Below, in pieces: positions 9,660 to 17,468 of a DNA stretch of 64,000 bases. Location of the stretch: assembly GCA_965206015.1 (NCBI GenBank), contig CBDBIW010000008.1:1-64000 (forward strand), read 5' to 3'. The translations under genes were made by a program, and so were the position numbers. Each line of letters starts with the position of its first letter. Position 1 is the stretch's first letter. This stretch comes from JAJCYL01 sp965206015 (GTDB lineage Bacteria > Bacteroidota > Bacteroidia > Cytophagales > Cyclobacteriaceae). The notes beneath the pieces were generated by a model that worked only from the letters and a program-made list of their open reading frames with translations, made no database searches and was not told the origin of the DNA.

Positions 9660-10430
9660 TTAAGTAATCATAAATTCATTGTTTTGTATCGCCTCCACGA
9701 TTCTTGCGTCACCGTCCAACAGTCTCATTGCAATCCATCTGGTATTAGGTAATTCCGGATAATTGGCCTTGATCTTTTCGCTAAGCTCCTTCACAGCCCT
9801 ATTTGCAGGCTTGGATAGGCTCTTTATTTTATGAGGTCTGCATTCAATTTCATTAGCCGCCACTTTATTAATCGTGTCTATCAGCTCTGGAATGCCCTCT
9901 CGGCTCCTGGCACTCGTTGCAACAACTGGAATTCCAATGTCCTTGGCCAGCTTTCGCTCATCAATCTGAATGCTGTGCCTTCTGGCCTCGTCCATTAAAT
10001 TGAGACATAATACAGCTTTGTTAGTGATTTCAAGAACCTGAAGAGCAAGGTTGAGGTTTCTTTCAAGCCGGGAAGCATCAACCACAATCACTGTAACATC
10101 AGGCTTTCCAAACACAATGAAATTTCTGGCAATTTCCTCATCCTGGGATGTAGACAGTAAGGAGTAGGTACCTGGCAAGTCCAACAGCTTAAACCGTTTT
10201 TCATTGTATGAAAAACCCCCTTCAGCTCTGGTAACAGTTTTTCCTGGCCAATTACCAGTATGCTGTCTGAGTCCAGTTAATGCATTAAAAACGGTACTCT
10301 TGCCTGTATTAGGATTTCCGGCCAATGCCACTACATAGTCGGCATTATCAACTTGGACTCCTAGTTTTTTCAATTGTGCCGCATTATGCAATGCACAATT
10401 ATCACAAGCACTGTTCAATTGGTCACTCAT
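9660..10430 (-). CDS. feoB: FeoB small GTPase domain protein, cytosolic half of a split FeoB
   Basis: A 256-residue protein that holds only the FeoB G domain and helical spacer. G1 GNPNTGKST lies near residue 38, followed by TGNWPGKTV (G2 region), DLPGTYSL (G3), NLMDEA (G4) and TSARSREGI (G5). The N terminus has a CxxC (ACDNCALHN) ahead of the G domain, a possible metal or redox site. The chain ends just after WIAMRLLDGD, where the fused protein would run into the membrane domain, which is encoded next. Its start overlaps the end of the DtxR-FeoA gene by 8 bp, so translation is probably coupled. Confidence 0.9.
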   Translation of the reverse strand: MSDQLNSACDNCALHNAAQLKKLGVQVDNADYVVALAGNPNTGKSTVFNALTGLRQHTGNWPGKTVTRAEGGFSYNEKRFKLLDLPGTYSLLSTSQDEEIARNFIVFGKPDVTVIVVDASRLERNLNLALQVLEITNKAVLCLNLMDEARRHSIQIDERKLAKDIGIPVVATSARSREGIPELIDTINKVAANEIECRPHKIKSLSKPANRAVKELSEKIKANYPELPNTRWIAMRLLDGDARIVEAIQNNEFMIT

Positions 10431-11442
10431 TCGTTTTTTTTATTAATATTAAATCAGCTTGGTCATCTCTTAATGCAATAATTGTATTTCTGATAGAGTA
10501 GGCTTTTGGCTCCTTTAATGGGCTTTCAAATTCAGTCTCTATTGTGCTACCGGCAATAAAGCCTAAATCCAATAGCCTCCGTCGAGCCGCTCCCCTACAT
10601 TCATTTGAAATGCCTGTTATAACGGCTTTTTCACCAGGATCGAGTGATGACAACCTGACCATGTCCTCTTCGAACATTTCTCTTTCATTAAGTTCTTCAA
10701 CACTAATGTTACTTGCTACTATTGGTGAGAGTTGGTATTTATCACCCTCAGAATAGAACCTTACTTCCCGATCATTTGAAGATATTATCCTGACCTGTGA
10801 GCCAGTATGAAGTTTTTGTTTAACTATTTGCTGATAGATCACGTGAGGTTCATCCTCGATATGAACAATCCTTGCATGTGTATTGTCTGCCAGACCTGAC
10901 AATGGATTCCACTTAGATTCCATGATCTCACCCGTTTCTGTAGGTATCGGATCTCCATGAGGGTCAAACCTTGGTTTACCCAGGTCATGATACAATTGGT
11001 CAGTTTCTTCCTCTGTCAACTCATGTTCTTTCAATTCAGCCCTGTCATGCCACTCAGACTTATCGACTCCTGTTTTTTCGGAAAGGTATTTTTCCCACAA
11101 TCTGTGTACTCGAATGATCTTTAAAGCGTAATCATTACCTGATGGGGTAAGATTTAAAGTGCTTTGATCGATCTTAATTAAAGTTCTCATTGACATTTCC
11201 TCTACCAACCTTAAGAGTTTCTTGTCAGAAATCTTCAGAGCTCCTGCCATCGCATTTAGACTTGCTTTTCTCCCACTATATTCAACATGGTACAGTTGCT
11301 TCAAAATATCCTCAATCAATGCCTTTTTTGAATGCATTAAATTTTGGGTGAACCAAACAGATTTATCAAATCGCCATACCAATACCAACATAAGGGCAAT
11401 GGAAAAGAAGACAATTAAGGCGTTGGCTGGGTCAGGTATCAT
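10423..11442 (-). CDS. Membrane-anchored DtxR-family protein fused to two FeoA (SH3-like) domains
   Basis: A 339-residue fusion. Residues 7-24 are a hydrophobic segment (ALIVFFSIALMLVLVW) that looks like a single membrane anchor. A winged HTH of the DtxR type follows (about 40-100, with ALKISDKKLLRLVEEM), then the DtxR dimerisation/metal-binding region (about 110-170, with HDRAELKEHEL and RFDPHGDPIP). Two FeoA-like domains complete it: about 182-250 and 262-336, the second with GAARRRLLDLGFIAGSTIE, the FeoA signature. FeoA normally stimulates FeoB, so it may tether iron sensing to the transporter rather than, or as well as, bind DNA. It overlaps the repressor gene by 4 bp and FeoB-N by 8 bp. 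Confidence 0.85.
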   Translation of the reverse strand: MIPDPANALIVFFSIALMLVLVWRFDKSVWFTQNLMHSKKALIEDILKQLYHVEYSGRKASLNAMAGALKISDKKLLRLVEEMSMRTLIKIDQSTLNLTPSGNDYALKIIRVHRLWEKYLSEKTGVDKSEWHDRAELKEHELTEEETDQLYHDLGKPRFDPHGDPIPTETGEIMESKWNPLSGLADNTHARIVHIEDEPHVIYQQIVKQKLHTGSQVRIISSNDREVRFYSEGDKYQLSPIVASNISVEELNEREMFEEDMVRLSSLDPGEKAVITGISNECRGAARRRLLDLGFIAGSTIETEFESPLKEPKAYSIRNTIIALRDDQADLILIKKTNE

Positions 11443-12104
11443 GCTACTTTTCTAATCATTAAATGTTGAGTAATCTGATTAGACAAAAATATTGGTTTCT
11501 GATTGTCACAAATGATTTGCATTGAACCATCAAATTCAACCTTGTCGAGCACTTTCAATTTCGTTCCCAATCTGATTTTCATCTTGTCCAGGTATTGAAG
11601 TAATTGCGGATCATCATTCCCGACCATCATAAACATTCCCATATCATCTATTGTCATTTCTGATAACGGCATGGTTGTACCAACTTCAAATTTCCCATCT
11701 CCGCCGGGGATAGGGTCGCCATGCGGATCCATCTTTGGTCTCCCCAAAAAATCATCTAAGCGTTCGGTGAGAAGAGGTGATTTTATATGCTCCAATTCTT
11801 CTGCAATATCGTGAACCTCGTCCCAATTGAATTTGAGTTTTTCAACCAGGAACACCTCCCACAATCTATGTTTTCTAATAATCTGGAGTGCCACTTTTTT
11901 GCCCTTGTCAGATATATTAGCACCCTGATATTTCTTGTAATCAACGACCTGCTTATTGGACAGTTTCTTCATCATATCACTTACAGAAGCGGGCTTGGTA
12001 TTTAGCTGGTCGGCAATGGCATTTGTAGACACTGCAGAACTACCAGCTTCTGAAAGATGGTAGATTGTTTTAATGTAATTCTCCTCGGCAAAACTGAAAT
12101 TCAT
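11439..12104 (-). CDS. DtxR/MntR-family metal-dependent transcriptional repressor
   Basis: A 221-residue soluble protein. The N-terminal winged helix (about 1-65, with AIADQLNTKPASVSDMMKKL) is followed by the dimerisation domain with probable metal ligands (HRLWEVFLVEKL, EVHDIAEELEH, DPHGDPIP) and a C-terminal SH3-like domain (about 145-217). It is the first gene of the iron operon, overlapping the next gene by 4 bp (ATGA). A perfect palindrome 29 bp upstream of its start is the likely operator, so autoregulation is expected, with the metal (Fe2+ or Mn2+) as corepressor. The MntR/IdeR choice cannot be made by eye; the feo genes suggest iron. Confidence 0.92.
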   Translation of the reverse strand: MNFSFAEENYIKTIYHLSEAGSSAVSTNAIADQLNTKPASVSDMMKKLSNKQVVDYKKYQGANISDKGKKVALQIIRKHRLWEVFLVEKLKFNWDEVHDIAEELEHIKSPLLTERLDDFLGRPKMDPHGDPIPGGDGKFEVGTTMPLSEMTIDDMGMFMMVGNDDPQLLQYLDKMKIRLGTKLKVLDKVEFDGSMQIICDNQKPIFLSNQITQHLMIRKVA

Positions 12105-12120
12105 TCGCTATGTTTTTTTG

Positions 12121-12150
12121 CAAATCTATATATTTTAGATCAATCTAAAA
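12121..12150 (-). promoter_or_regulatory. DtxR-type operator and -7 box of the feo operon
   Basis: A perfect palindrome TTTTAGAT-CA-ATCTAAAA (12133-12150) resembles known DtxR/MntR boxes. On the minus strand it is followed after 4 bp by TAGATTTG (12121-12128), an exact match to the Bacteroidota -7 consensus TAnnTTTG. The operator therefore lies in the spacer between the -33 and -7 elements, 29-46 bp upstream of the repressor start at 12104, where a bound dimer would block the polymerase. The -33 TTG itself is not clear. Confidence 0.7.
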
Positions 12151-12271
12151 CATATTTTTAATCATACAGCAAAACTAAACGAATTTGTCATGTATAATGT
12201 TTAATATCAGTATGATAATAAATATTAAATATATTTTTAGCCCAGACTAACATATTTAAAATATAGGCTCA

Positions 12272-12520
12272 ATGGCTCTCAAGGGACATTTGCGAAGCGG
12301 CCTATTTGGTCTGCCGTATTCAATAAAACCAAACATTCTTTTGATAGTTTCTATAACTTGCTGTTTATCTGCTAATTATAATACATGGATTCATGTTTAC
12401 TTTAATTTAAAAGCACTCAATATGCCGTTTTGGATACCTTCTATTGAACTATCCGTTTTCTTTTTTGCGCTTGGTGCTATGATTTTAATGTCTTATTTAT
12501 TTGTTTTCGCTCCCGTTTAA
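12272..12520 (+). CDS. Possible small membrane protein (doubtful)
   Basis: An 82-codon frame with two hydrophobic stretches (ILLIVSITCCLSA and LSVFFFALGAMILMSYLFVF) in the 438-bp gap between the divergent feo operon and dapD. It has no recognisable family, no strong ribosome binding site, and ends 22 bp before dapD. It may be a small two-helix membrane protein or a chance frame in AT-rich DNA. Confidence 0.25.
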   Translation: MALKGHLRSGLFGLPYSIKPNILLIVSITCCLSANYNTWIHVYFNLKALNMPFWIPSIELSVFFFALGAMILMSYLFVFAPV

Positions 12521-12542
12521 AAACAGACAGATCATCTCCAGA

Positions 12543-13355
12543 ATGGAACTACATAAAATCATAGAAAATGCATGGGATAACAGATCCCTTTTACAAGACA
12601 AGGATACCACCATTGCGATCAAAACTATCATAGATGATCTTGACAAAGGCCGGAAAAGAGTAGCAGAAAAAGACGGCGATCAATGGGTAGTTCATGAATG
12701 GATTAAGAAGGCAGTCATCCTCTACTTCCCTATCATGAAAATGCAAAAAACAGAAGTTGGTCCATTTGAATTCCACGACAAAATGAAACTTAAAACCGGT
12801 TACGAAAAACTGGGGATTAGGGTCGTACCTCATGCCATTGCCAGGTACGGTTCGTACATCAGTAAAGGAGTAATAATGATGCCCTCCTACATCAACATTG
12901 GAGCCTATGTGGATGAAGGGACTATGGTTGATACGTGGGCAACGGTTGGAAGCTGCGCCCAGGTAGGTAAAAGTGTTCACCTTAGTGGAGGAGTTGGATT
13001 AGGGGGAGTCCTTGAACCTATACAAGCTGCTCCTGTAATTATTGAAGACAATGCGTTTATCGGATCAAGATGTATCATCGTGGAGGGAGTGAGAGTAGGC
13101 AAAGAGGCAGTGTTAGGAGCTAATGCTACTTTAACTGCAAGTACTAAGATTATTGATGTTACAGGTAAATATCCTCTGGAAATGAGAGGACATATACCAG
13201 ATAGGTCGGTGGTAATCCCTGGCTCCTATCAAAAAGAATTTCCAGCTGGGAACTATAATGTTCCTTGTGCATTGATTATTGGAAAACGGAAAGAGAGTAC
13301 AGATAAGAAGACTTCACTCAATGATGCTCTTCGGGAGAACGACGTGGCTGTTTAA
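12543..13355 (+). CDS. dapD: 2,3,4,5-tetrahydropyridine-2,6-dicarboxylate N-succinyltransferase
   Basis: From the start at 12543 the product is 270 residues, the usual DapD length; an in-frame ATG at 12501 would add 14 unlikely residues. The N-terminal helical domain (MELHKIIENAWDNR) leads into a left-handed beta-helix of hexapeptide repeats (about 100-235, for example YVDEGTMVDTWATVGSCAQV and IIEDNAFIGSRCIIVEG). DapD carries out the succinyl-transfer step of the lysine/diaminopimelate pathway, in the cytoplasm, as a trimer. It converges on the PagL-like gene with a 4-bp overlap of the 3' ends. Confidence 0.97.
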   Translation: MELHKIIENAWDNRSLLQDKDTTIAIKTIIDDLDKGRKRVAEKDGDQWVVHEWIKKAVILYFPIMKMQKTEVGPFEFHDKMKLKTGYEKLGIRVVPHAIARYGSYISKGVIMMPSYINIGAYVDEGTMVDTWATVGSCAQVGKSVHLSGGVGLGGVLEPIQAAPVIIEDNAFIGSRCIIVEGVRVGKEAVLGANATLTASTKIIDVTGKYPLEMRGHIPDRSVVIPGSYQKEFPAGNYNVPCALIIGKRKESTDKKTSLNDALRENDVAV

Positions 13356-14569
13356 TTAGGTTGGCTTAATCCGAGCTTTGGAAATCGATACCCGGCAGAC
13401 CATTCAATGAATTCTGCATTTTTAAACCCGTTCGATTTAACTGACGAACCCAGAAATATATTGTCTGTTAGACTGTACCTTATCCCGGCTTTTTGATGAA
13501 ATGGTCCTTTTACCTTGACCATATCATAAACTATATGGGCAATAAATGAAAGATCGCCTAACATATATTCAAATCCCCACATCACCCCAAAAGACATTCT
13601 GTCTCCAATTGGGGCTTTGTTTACAGCCAATTCTCCATTATTAGTAACAGTTGCCAATACAGCACTGTTATCGATTGACAAATCCAAACCAAAGCCTGTC
13701 TTAAAACTGGGCCATATGCGACGTTGAGCTAAAAATGTCAGGACGTAAGCACTGGCAAACTGGGCATTATCTTGTTGTCTGAGCTGAAATATAGGCTCTT
13801 CGTTAATATCTTCATCAATTTGGATGGTCCCATATGCAAGAGCTACTGAATATTCCATTTTTGGATAAAACCGCTCTATAAGGGGAGGAATATGACTGAC
13901 TTGTCTATTGTAGAGTGAATAAGTCAGCCCAACCTCATAACCAAACATATTCAATCCTTTGTTGGGCCATCGGATAGCCCCATTGCTAAAGTGATTAGGC
14001 ATCACACTGAAATCAAGGGATAACGCTCTTGACAACAGGACGCTTGACCTCAATTTGGCACTTACAAAAAGAGTAAAGTCAGATCCTATGGCAACATTAA
14101 ACTCATTATTTACCTCGTCAAACTCCTTCCACCCAAAACTCACACCAAAGTTGAGATCATAAAAAAAGGATATACGGTTAAAACGCTTCAATGGGGCTCC
14201 CCAATTGGTGTAAAGTACCCATGGACTCCCCAACTCGTCCGTATCGGCAAAAGAGAATTTACCTACCCCAAACCCATAGTAAGGATAATTATGTGCCCTG
14301 TGGTAATAATTATCTCCTTTACTTTGTCCGGTGACTTCAAAAATACTGGCCGAAAAACCCTCTAATACCTTGCCTTCAGCATTTAGGCCTTTGACGAAAT
14401 CGTTAGTACCTGACAAGGTACCAAACTGCTGCCGGTAACTAAAAGCATAGCCTGTCTCTTCAATTAACTCAAAATCTAATTCCTGGCCTTCACAAAGAAA
14501 AAAAGGGAATACTATACCAGATAACAGAAATAATCTCTCTGGAATAGATTTTATGCTCATTTTGCTCAC
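13352..14569 (-). CDS. Acyloxyacyl hydrolase / PagL-like lipid A deacylase
   Basis: A 405-residue protein with an N-terminal signal region (FLLSGIVFPFFLCEG) and an alternating beta-barrel pattern. The segment MPNHFSNGAIRWPNKGLNM near residue 190 matches the PagL active site (H-x-S-N, with a later acidic partner). PagL-type enzymes sit in the outer membrane and remove an acyl chain from lipid A. At about 400 residues it is longer than proteobacterial PagL (about 170-190), as in many Bacteroidota members, which carry extra barrel-like sequence. A second ATG three codons in (14560) is an equally good start. lpxB and hldD lie within 5 kb but on separate transcripts. Confidence 0.8.
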   Translation of the reverse strand: MSKMSIKSIPERLFLLSGIVFPFFLCEGQELDFELIEETGYAFSYRQQFGTLSGTNDFVKGLNAEGKVLEGFSASIFEVTGQSKGDNYYHRAHNYPYYGFGVGKFSFADTDELGSPWVLYTNWGAPLKRFNRISFFYDLNFGVSFGWKEFDEVNNEFNVAIGSDFTLFVSAKLRSSVLLSRALSLDFSVMPNHFSNGAIRWPNKGLNMFGYEVGLTYSLYNRQVSHIPPLIERFYPKMEYSVALAYGTIQIDEDINEEPIFQLRQQDNAQFASAYVLTFLAQRRIWPSFKTGFGLDLSIDNSAVLATVTNNGELAVNKAPIGDRMSFGVMWGFEYMLGDLSFIAHIVYDMVKVKGPFHQKAGIRYSLTDNIFLGSSVKSNGFKNAEFIEWSAGYRFPKLGLSQPN

Positions 14570-15076
14570 TTGAAAATATTAAATGTAAGTGGATTCAGAA
14601 TTCCCCCCGAACTTAACATAGAATTCCAAATTTGAAGAATATCTCCGACAGGATTCTTACAACTGCTTGAGCATTTGGTATTACTATACAATGCTGTTAC
14701 CCCTCTCCTATAACCTGAGTTCGATTTTAAAATACAGGTAATTGTTGAGCTTTTGACAGGTTGGTATTTGATGGTTGGTTTTTTCGGAAAGAATGAATAA
14801 GCAATCAGTCCGGAGCTAAGGTTTGTAACGAAGTTTGCCCATATCTATGTCCTGAATGTCAATTCTTGAGAGCTGTAGGATTTATCAGCGTTGAGGGCCT
14901 GGATTGCATTAGTTCAAGGTAATCACCTCATTACAGCTCATCTCAGGCTTTCTCCCGGGCTCATTGCCAATAAGGTGTTTTTTGACGGATTGGTCGAATT
15001 GAATGCAAAAACCGTCCACCAGGTAGAAAATTTCAGTAATTTTATTTTCAGATAGAGTCATGTATTTCGTGATTAA
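14570..15076. other. Intergenic region with no supported gene
   Basis: About 500 bases between the PagL-like gene and the methyltransferase remnant. All frames are broken by stops and no repeat, tRNA or insertion-sequence motif stands out. The short open stretch near 14970-15050 has no recognised family. The region may hold the eroded 5' part of the methyltransferase locus, but nothing in it shows this. Confidence 0.5.
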
Positions 15077-15922
15077 GTATTTGAAATTTATGGAAAGAGA
15101 AATTATTACACCAGGGTAAGAGAGAAAATGCCTGAATTTTACCGGATTTGTTATTGTGATGAAGTACTAAAATTCCTTCTTTCAGCAAGAAAGAATCTTG
15201 ATTGGAAAAATGATAATATTGATGCCACTTTGATGTCAATTATATTGGTTTACCTACACGCCAAAACCGGAGAAGGTTTATCTAACCAAATGAGAATGAC
15301 AAAATCTATGGGTATGAATTATTGTGTTGAATGGTGGAAATGCAATAATTTTTCTATTCCACCCGAAATAAACCCTGTTGATATTATTTTAAATAAAATT
15401 AATTGGCGTTATGAAAAAGGAAGACCAAAAGTTACGGAAAGCACAGTTGTTTTTGGTGATAGTACGATTGAACTTAGTAAAATATCAGAAAGGGCAAAAT
15501 TTAATGATATTGAATTTTCATTATTGTTTACTTCACCTCCCTATTATTCTATCACTGACTATCACGCTGACCAATGGCTAAGATTATGGTTGTTAGGAAA
15601 TAATGAGACCCCAAAACCATTAAAAGAAAAGCATAAGGGACGTTTTGCTGATAAGCAAAAATATTATGATCTATTAGACAATGTCTTTGGTCTAAGTTCA
15701 ACTCTTATGAAAGACAACAGGAGTACAATTTATGTGAGGACTGATAAAAGAGAATTTACCTTTAATTCCACCATTGAAATATTGCAAAAACATTTTCCAA
15801 AACATAAGACTCAAATAGTTGATAAACCGCTAAAATCCGACACAAAAACACAGACAAAATTGTATGGTGATAAAACATTAAAACCGGGAGAAGTTGATAT
15901 AATAATGGGTAATGTAAATTAA
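15077..15922 (+). pseudogene. C-terminal half of a DNA methyltransferase (N-terminal SAM-binding part missing)
   Basis: The frame is open from just after a stop at 15074; the first ATG is at 15128 (264 codons). It carries the catalytic motif FTSPPYYSITDY (TSPPY type, N4-cytosine/N6-adenine methylases) near residue 137 and a family-like block around LSNQMRMTKSMGMNYCVEWW. The SAM-binding FxGxG motif, expected before this region in this permuted type, is absent, and the upstream DNA has no frame that supplies it. The sequence is visibly more AT-rich than its neighbours, which suggests horizontal origin. No restriction enzyme gene is present. I read it as a truncated orphan; a functional short protein cannot be excluded. 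Confidence 0.6.
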
Positions 15923-15945
15923 ACCAATGGTGGTGTTTAAAATCC

Positions 15946-16911
15946 TTAATAATACTTTGAGTACTCCAAATACTCATTTATATACTCGTCTATGGGTTTA
16001 TCCAAGTGCTTTGAAACAGAATGCGTTATTCGATTTGTAAATTTAGTAGTGCAGGCCTTTGTGACGTATTGATATTTATTTCTTATTTCTAATGGCATAT
16101 CAATATAAGTAATGTTTTCAGACGTGTTAATAGCCTTAAAAACACATTTGACCAAATAGTTGAAGTTTATTGGGTATCCCGTTCCAACATTTAGCAGACC
16201 AATGTTTTGGGGTGAATTGACTAGCTCAAGACATAGATTGAGTACATCTTTGACGTATATAAAATCTCTTAGTTGAGTTCCATGTTCGTAATCTTTACGG
16301 TGGGATTTGAACAGCTTCATTGTTCCTGTTTTTTTAATTTGTAGGTAAGTTTGATATACCATTGAGGCCATAGCACCTTTGTGGTATTCATTGGGGCCAA
16401 AGACGTTAAAAAATTTCAACCCATTCCAAATTGGAGGCTTTTCATCCTGGTGAAGAGCCCATAAGTCAAACTGATGTTTTGACTGCGCATATTTGTTAAG
16501 TGGAATTAGTCTTCCAGTCGTTTCTTGGTCTTCTGAAAACCCGAACCTGCCATCTCCGTATGTAGCTGCTGATGAAGCATAGGTCAGGGGTATCCTGACT
16601 TCAGTACAGAACGTCCAAACTTCTTTTGAATAATTGAAATTCAGCCTGTCGAATTGTCCGGAAGAAGTTTGGAGCGTATCAGTTCTGGCCCCCAAATGGA
16701 AAAAATATTCGATGTCTTTTTTGAAATTTCGTACCCACGGGAAAAATATGTCCCTTTCGACTTTATGCAATATGTGTTTACCAATAAGATTTCTGTTCTT
16801 TACTGGATTAGTGAATGAGTCGACGGCAATGATGTCTTTGAATCCTACTTTGTTAAGCTCACTAATCAAACAGCTCCCAATAAATCCTGCAGCACCTGTT
16901 ACAACTATCAT
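15946..16911 (-). CDS. hldD: ADP-L-glycero-D-manno-heptose 6-epimerase
   Basis: The start at 16911 (MIVVTGAAGFIGS) puts the Rossmann glycine motif at the usual N-terminal place; an upstream ATG at 16947 would add 12 residues. The product is 321 residues, near the family norm. Visible are TGAAGFIGS (NAD(P) binding), HLGARTDT, the YASSAATYGDG strand and YAQSKHQFD (catalytic YxxxK). HldD makes ADP-L-glycero-D-manno-heptose for the lipopolysaccharide inner core. The gene stands alone, convergent with the methyltransferase remnant and divergent from queD. Confidence 0.93.
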   Translation of the reverse strand: MIVVTGAAGFIGSCLISELNKVGFKDIIAVDSFTNPVKNRNLIGKHILHKVERDIFFPWVRNFKKDIEYFFHLGARTDTLQTSSGQFDRLNFNYSKEVWTFCTEVRIPLTYASSAATYGDGRFGFSEDQETTGRLIPLNKYAQSKHQFDLWALHQDEKPPIWNGLKFFNVFGPNEYHKGAMASMVYQTYLQIKKTGTMKLFKSHRKDYEHGTQLRDFIYVKDVLNLCLELVNSPQNIGLLNVGTGYPINFNYLVKCVFKAINTSENITYIDMPLEIRNKYQYVTKACTTKFTNRITHSVSKHLDKPIDEYINEYLEYSKYY

Positions 16912-16958
16912 TTTATTGATTATGGTGCTAAAATAAGGATGAATCATAACAAATGCGT

Positions 16959-16992
16959 GTGAATGATTTACTGATGTGAATGATTTACTGAT
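16959..16992. repeat. Exact tandem duplication, 17 bp x 2
   Basis: GTGAATGATTTACTGAT occurs twice back to back between the divergent starts of hldD and queD. A third partial copy (GAATGAG) follows. It would change the spacing of the queD promoter region. Confidence 0.85.
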
Positions 16993-17039
16993 GAATGAGT
17001 CTTATAGATCAAGCGGCTGTAAGATTATATTTGCATCTT

Positions 17040-17468
17040 ATGATCTATGTAAGCAGGAAGGAACATTTTAATGCTGCACATAAACTCTTTAATCCAAAGT
17101 GGAGTGTTGATAAAAATAATGAGGTATTTGGTCCATGCGCTAATGACAATTGGCATGGCCATAATTTTGAATTAATAGTTACTGTAAAGGGAGAGATTGA
17201 TCCGTCCACTGGGTATTTGATTGATTTAAAATTGTTGAGTGATGTAATTAAGATCGAAATATTGGAAAAAGCAGATCATAAGAATTTCAATCTTGATGTT
17301 GACTGTATGCACCAGAAAATGACCAGTTGTGAGAATATCATAACTGAGTTCTGGAAAATACTTGAGACTAAAATTCCTAATATATCTAATAATAAAGCCC
17401 ATCTTTCGACCATTAGATTGCATGAAACGCCAAACAACTTTGTTGAGTACTCTGGCATGGAATTATGA
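17040..17468 (+). CDS. queD: 6-pyruvoyl-tetrahydropterin synthase / 6-carboxytetrahydropterin synthase family
   Basis: From the ATG at 17040 (MIYVSRKEHFNAAH) the protein is 142 residues, typical of the family; an ATG at 16995 adds 15 atypical residues. Zinc ligands are in HFNAAH and NWHGHNF. The catalytic cysteine is in FGPCANDNWHGH, spaced as in eukaryotic PTPS rather than the tighter CxxxHGH of E. coli QueD, so tetrahydropterin synthesis is possible as well as queuosine precursor synthesis. ADHKNFNLD supplies the Asp-His of the active site and LHETPNNFVEY the pterin-binding Glu. It overlaps lpxB by 4 bp (ATGA). Confidence 0.85.
   Translation: MIYVSRKEHFNAAHKLFNPKWSVDKNNEVFGPCANDNWHGHNFELIVTVKGEIDPSTGYLIDLKLLSDVIKIEILEKADHKNFNLDVDCMHQKMTSCENIITEFWKILETKIPNISNNKAHLSTIRLHETPNNFVEYSGMEL

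Noticed and set aside
12591..12980. 129-codon minus-strand frame inside dapD
   Set aside because: Antisense shadow of a core gene.
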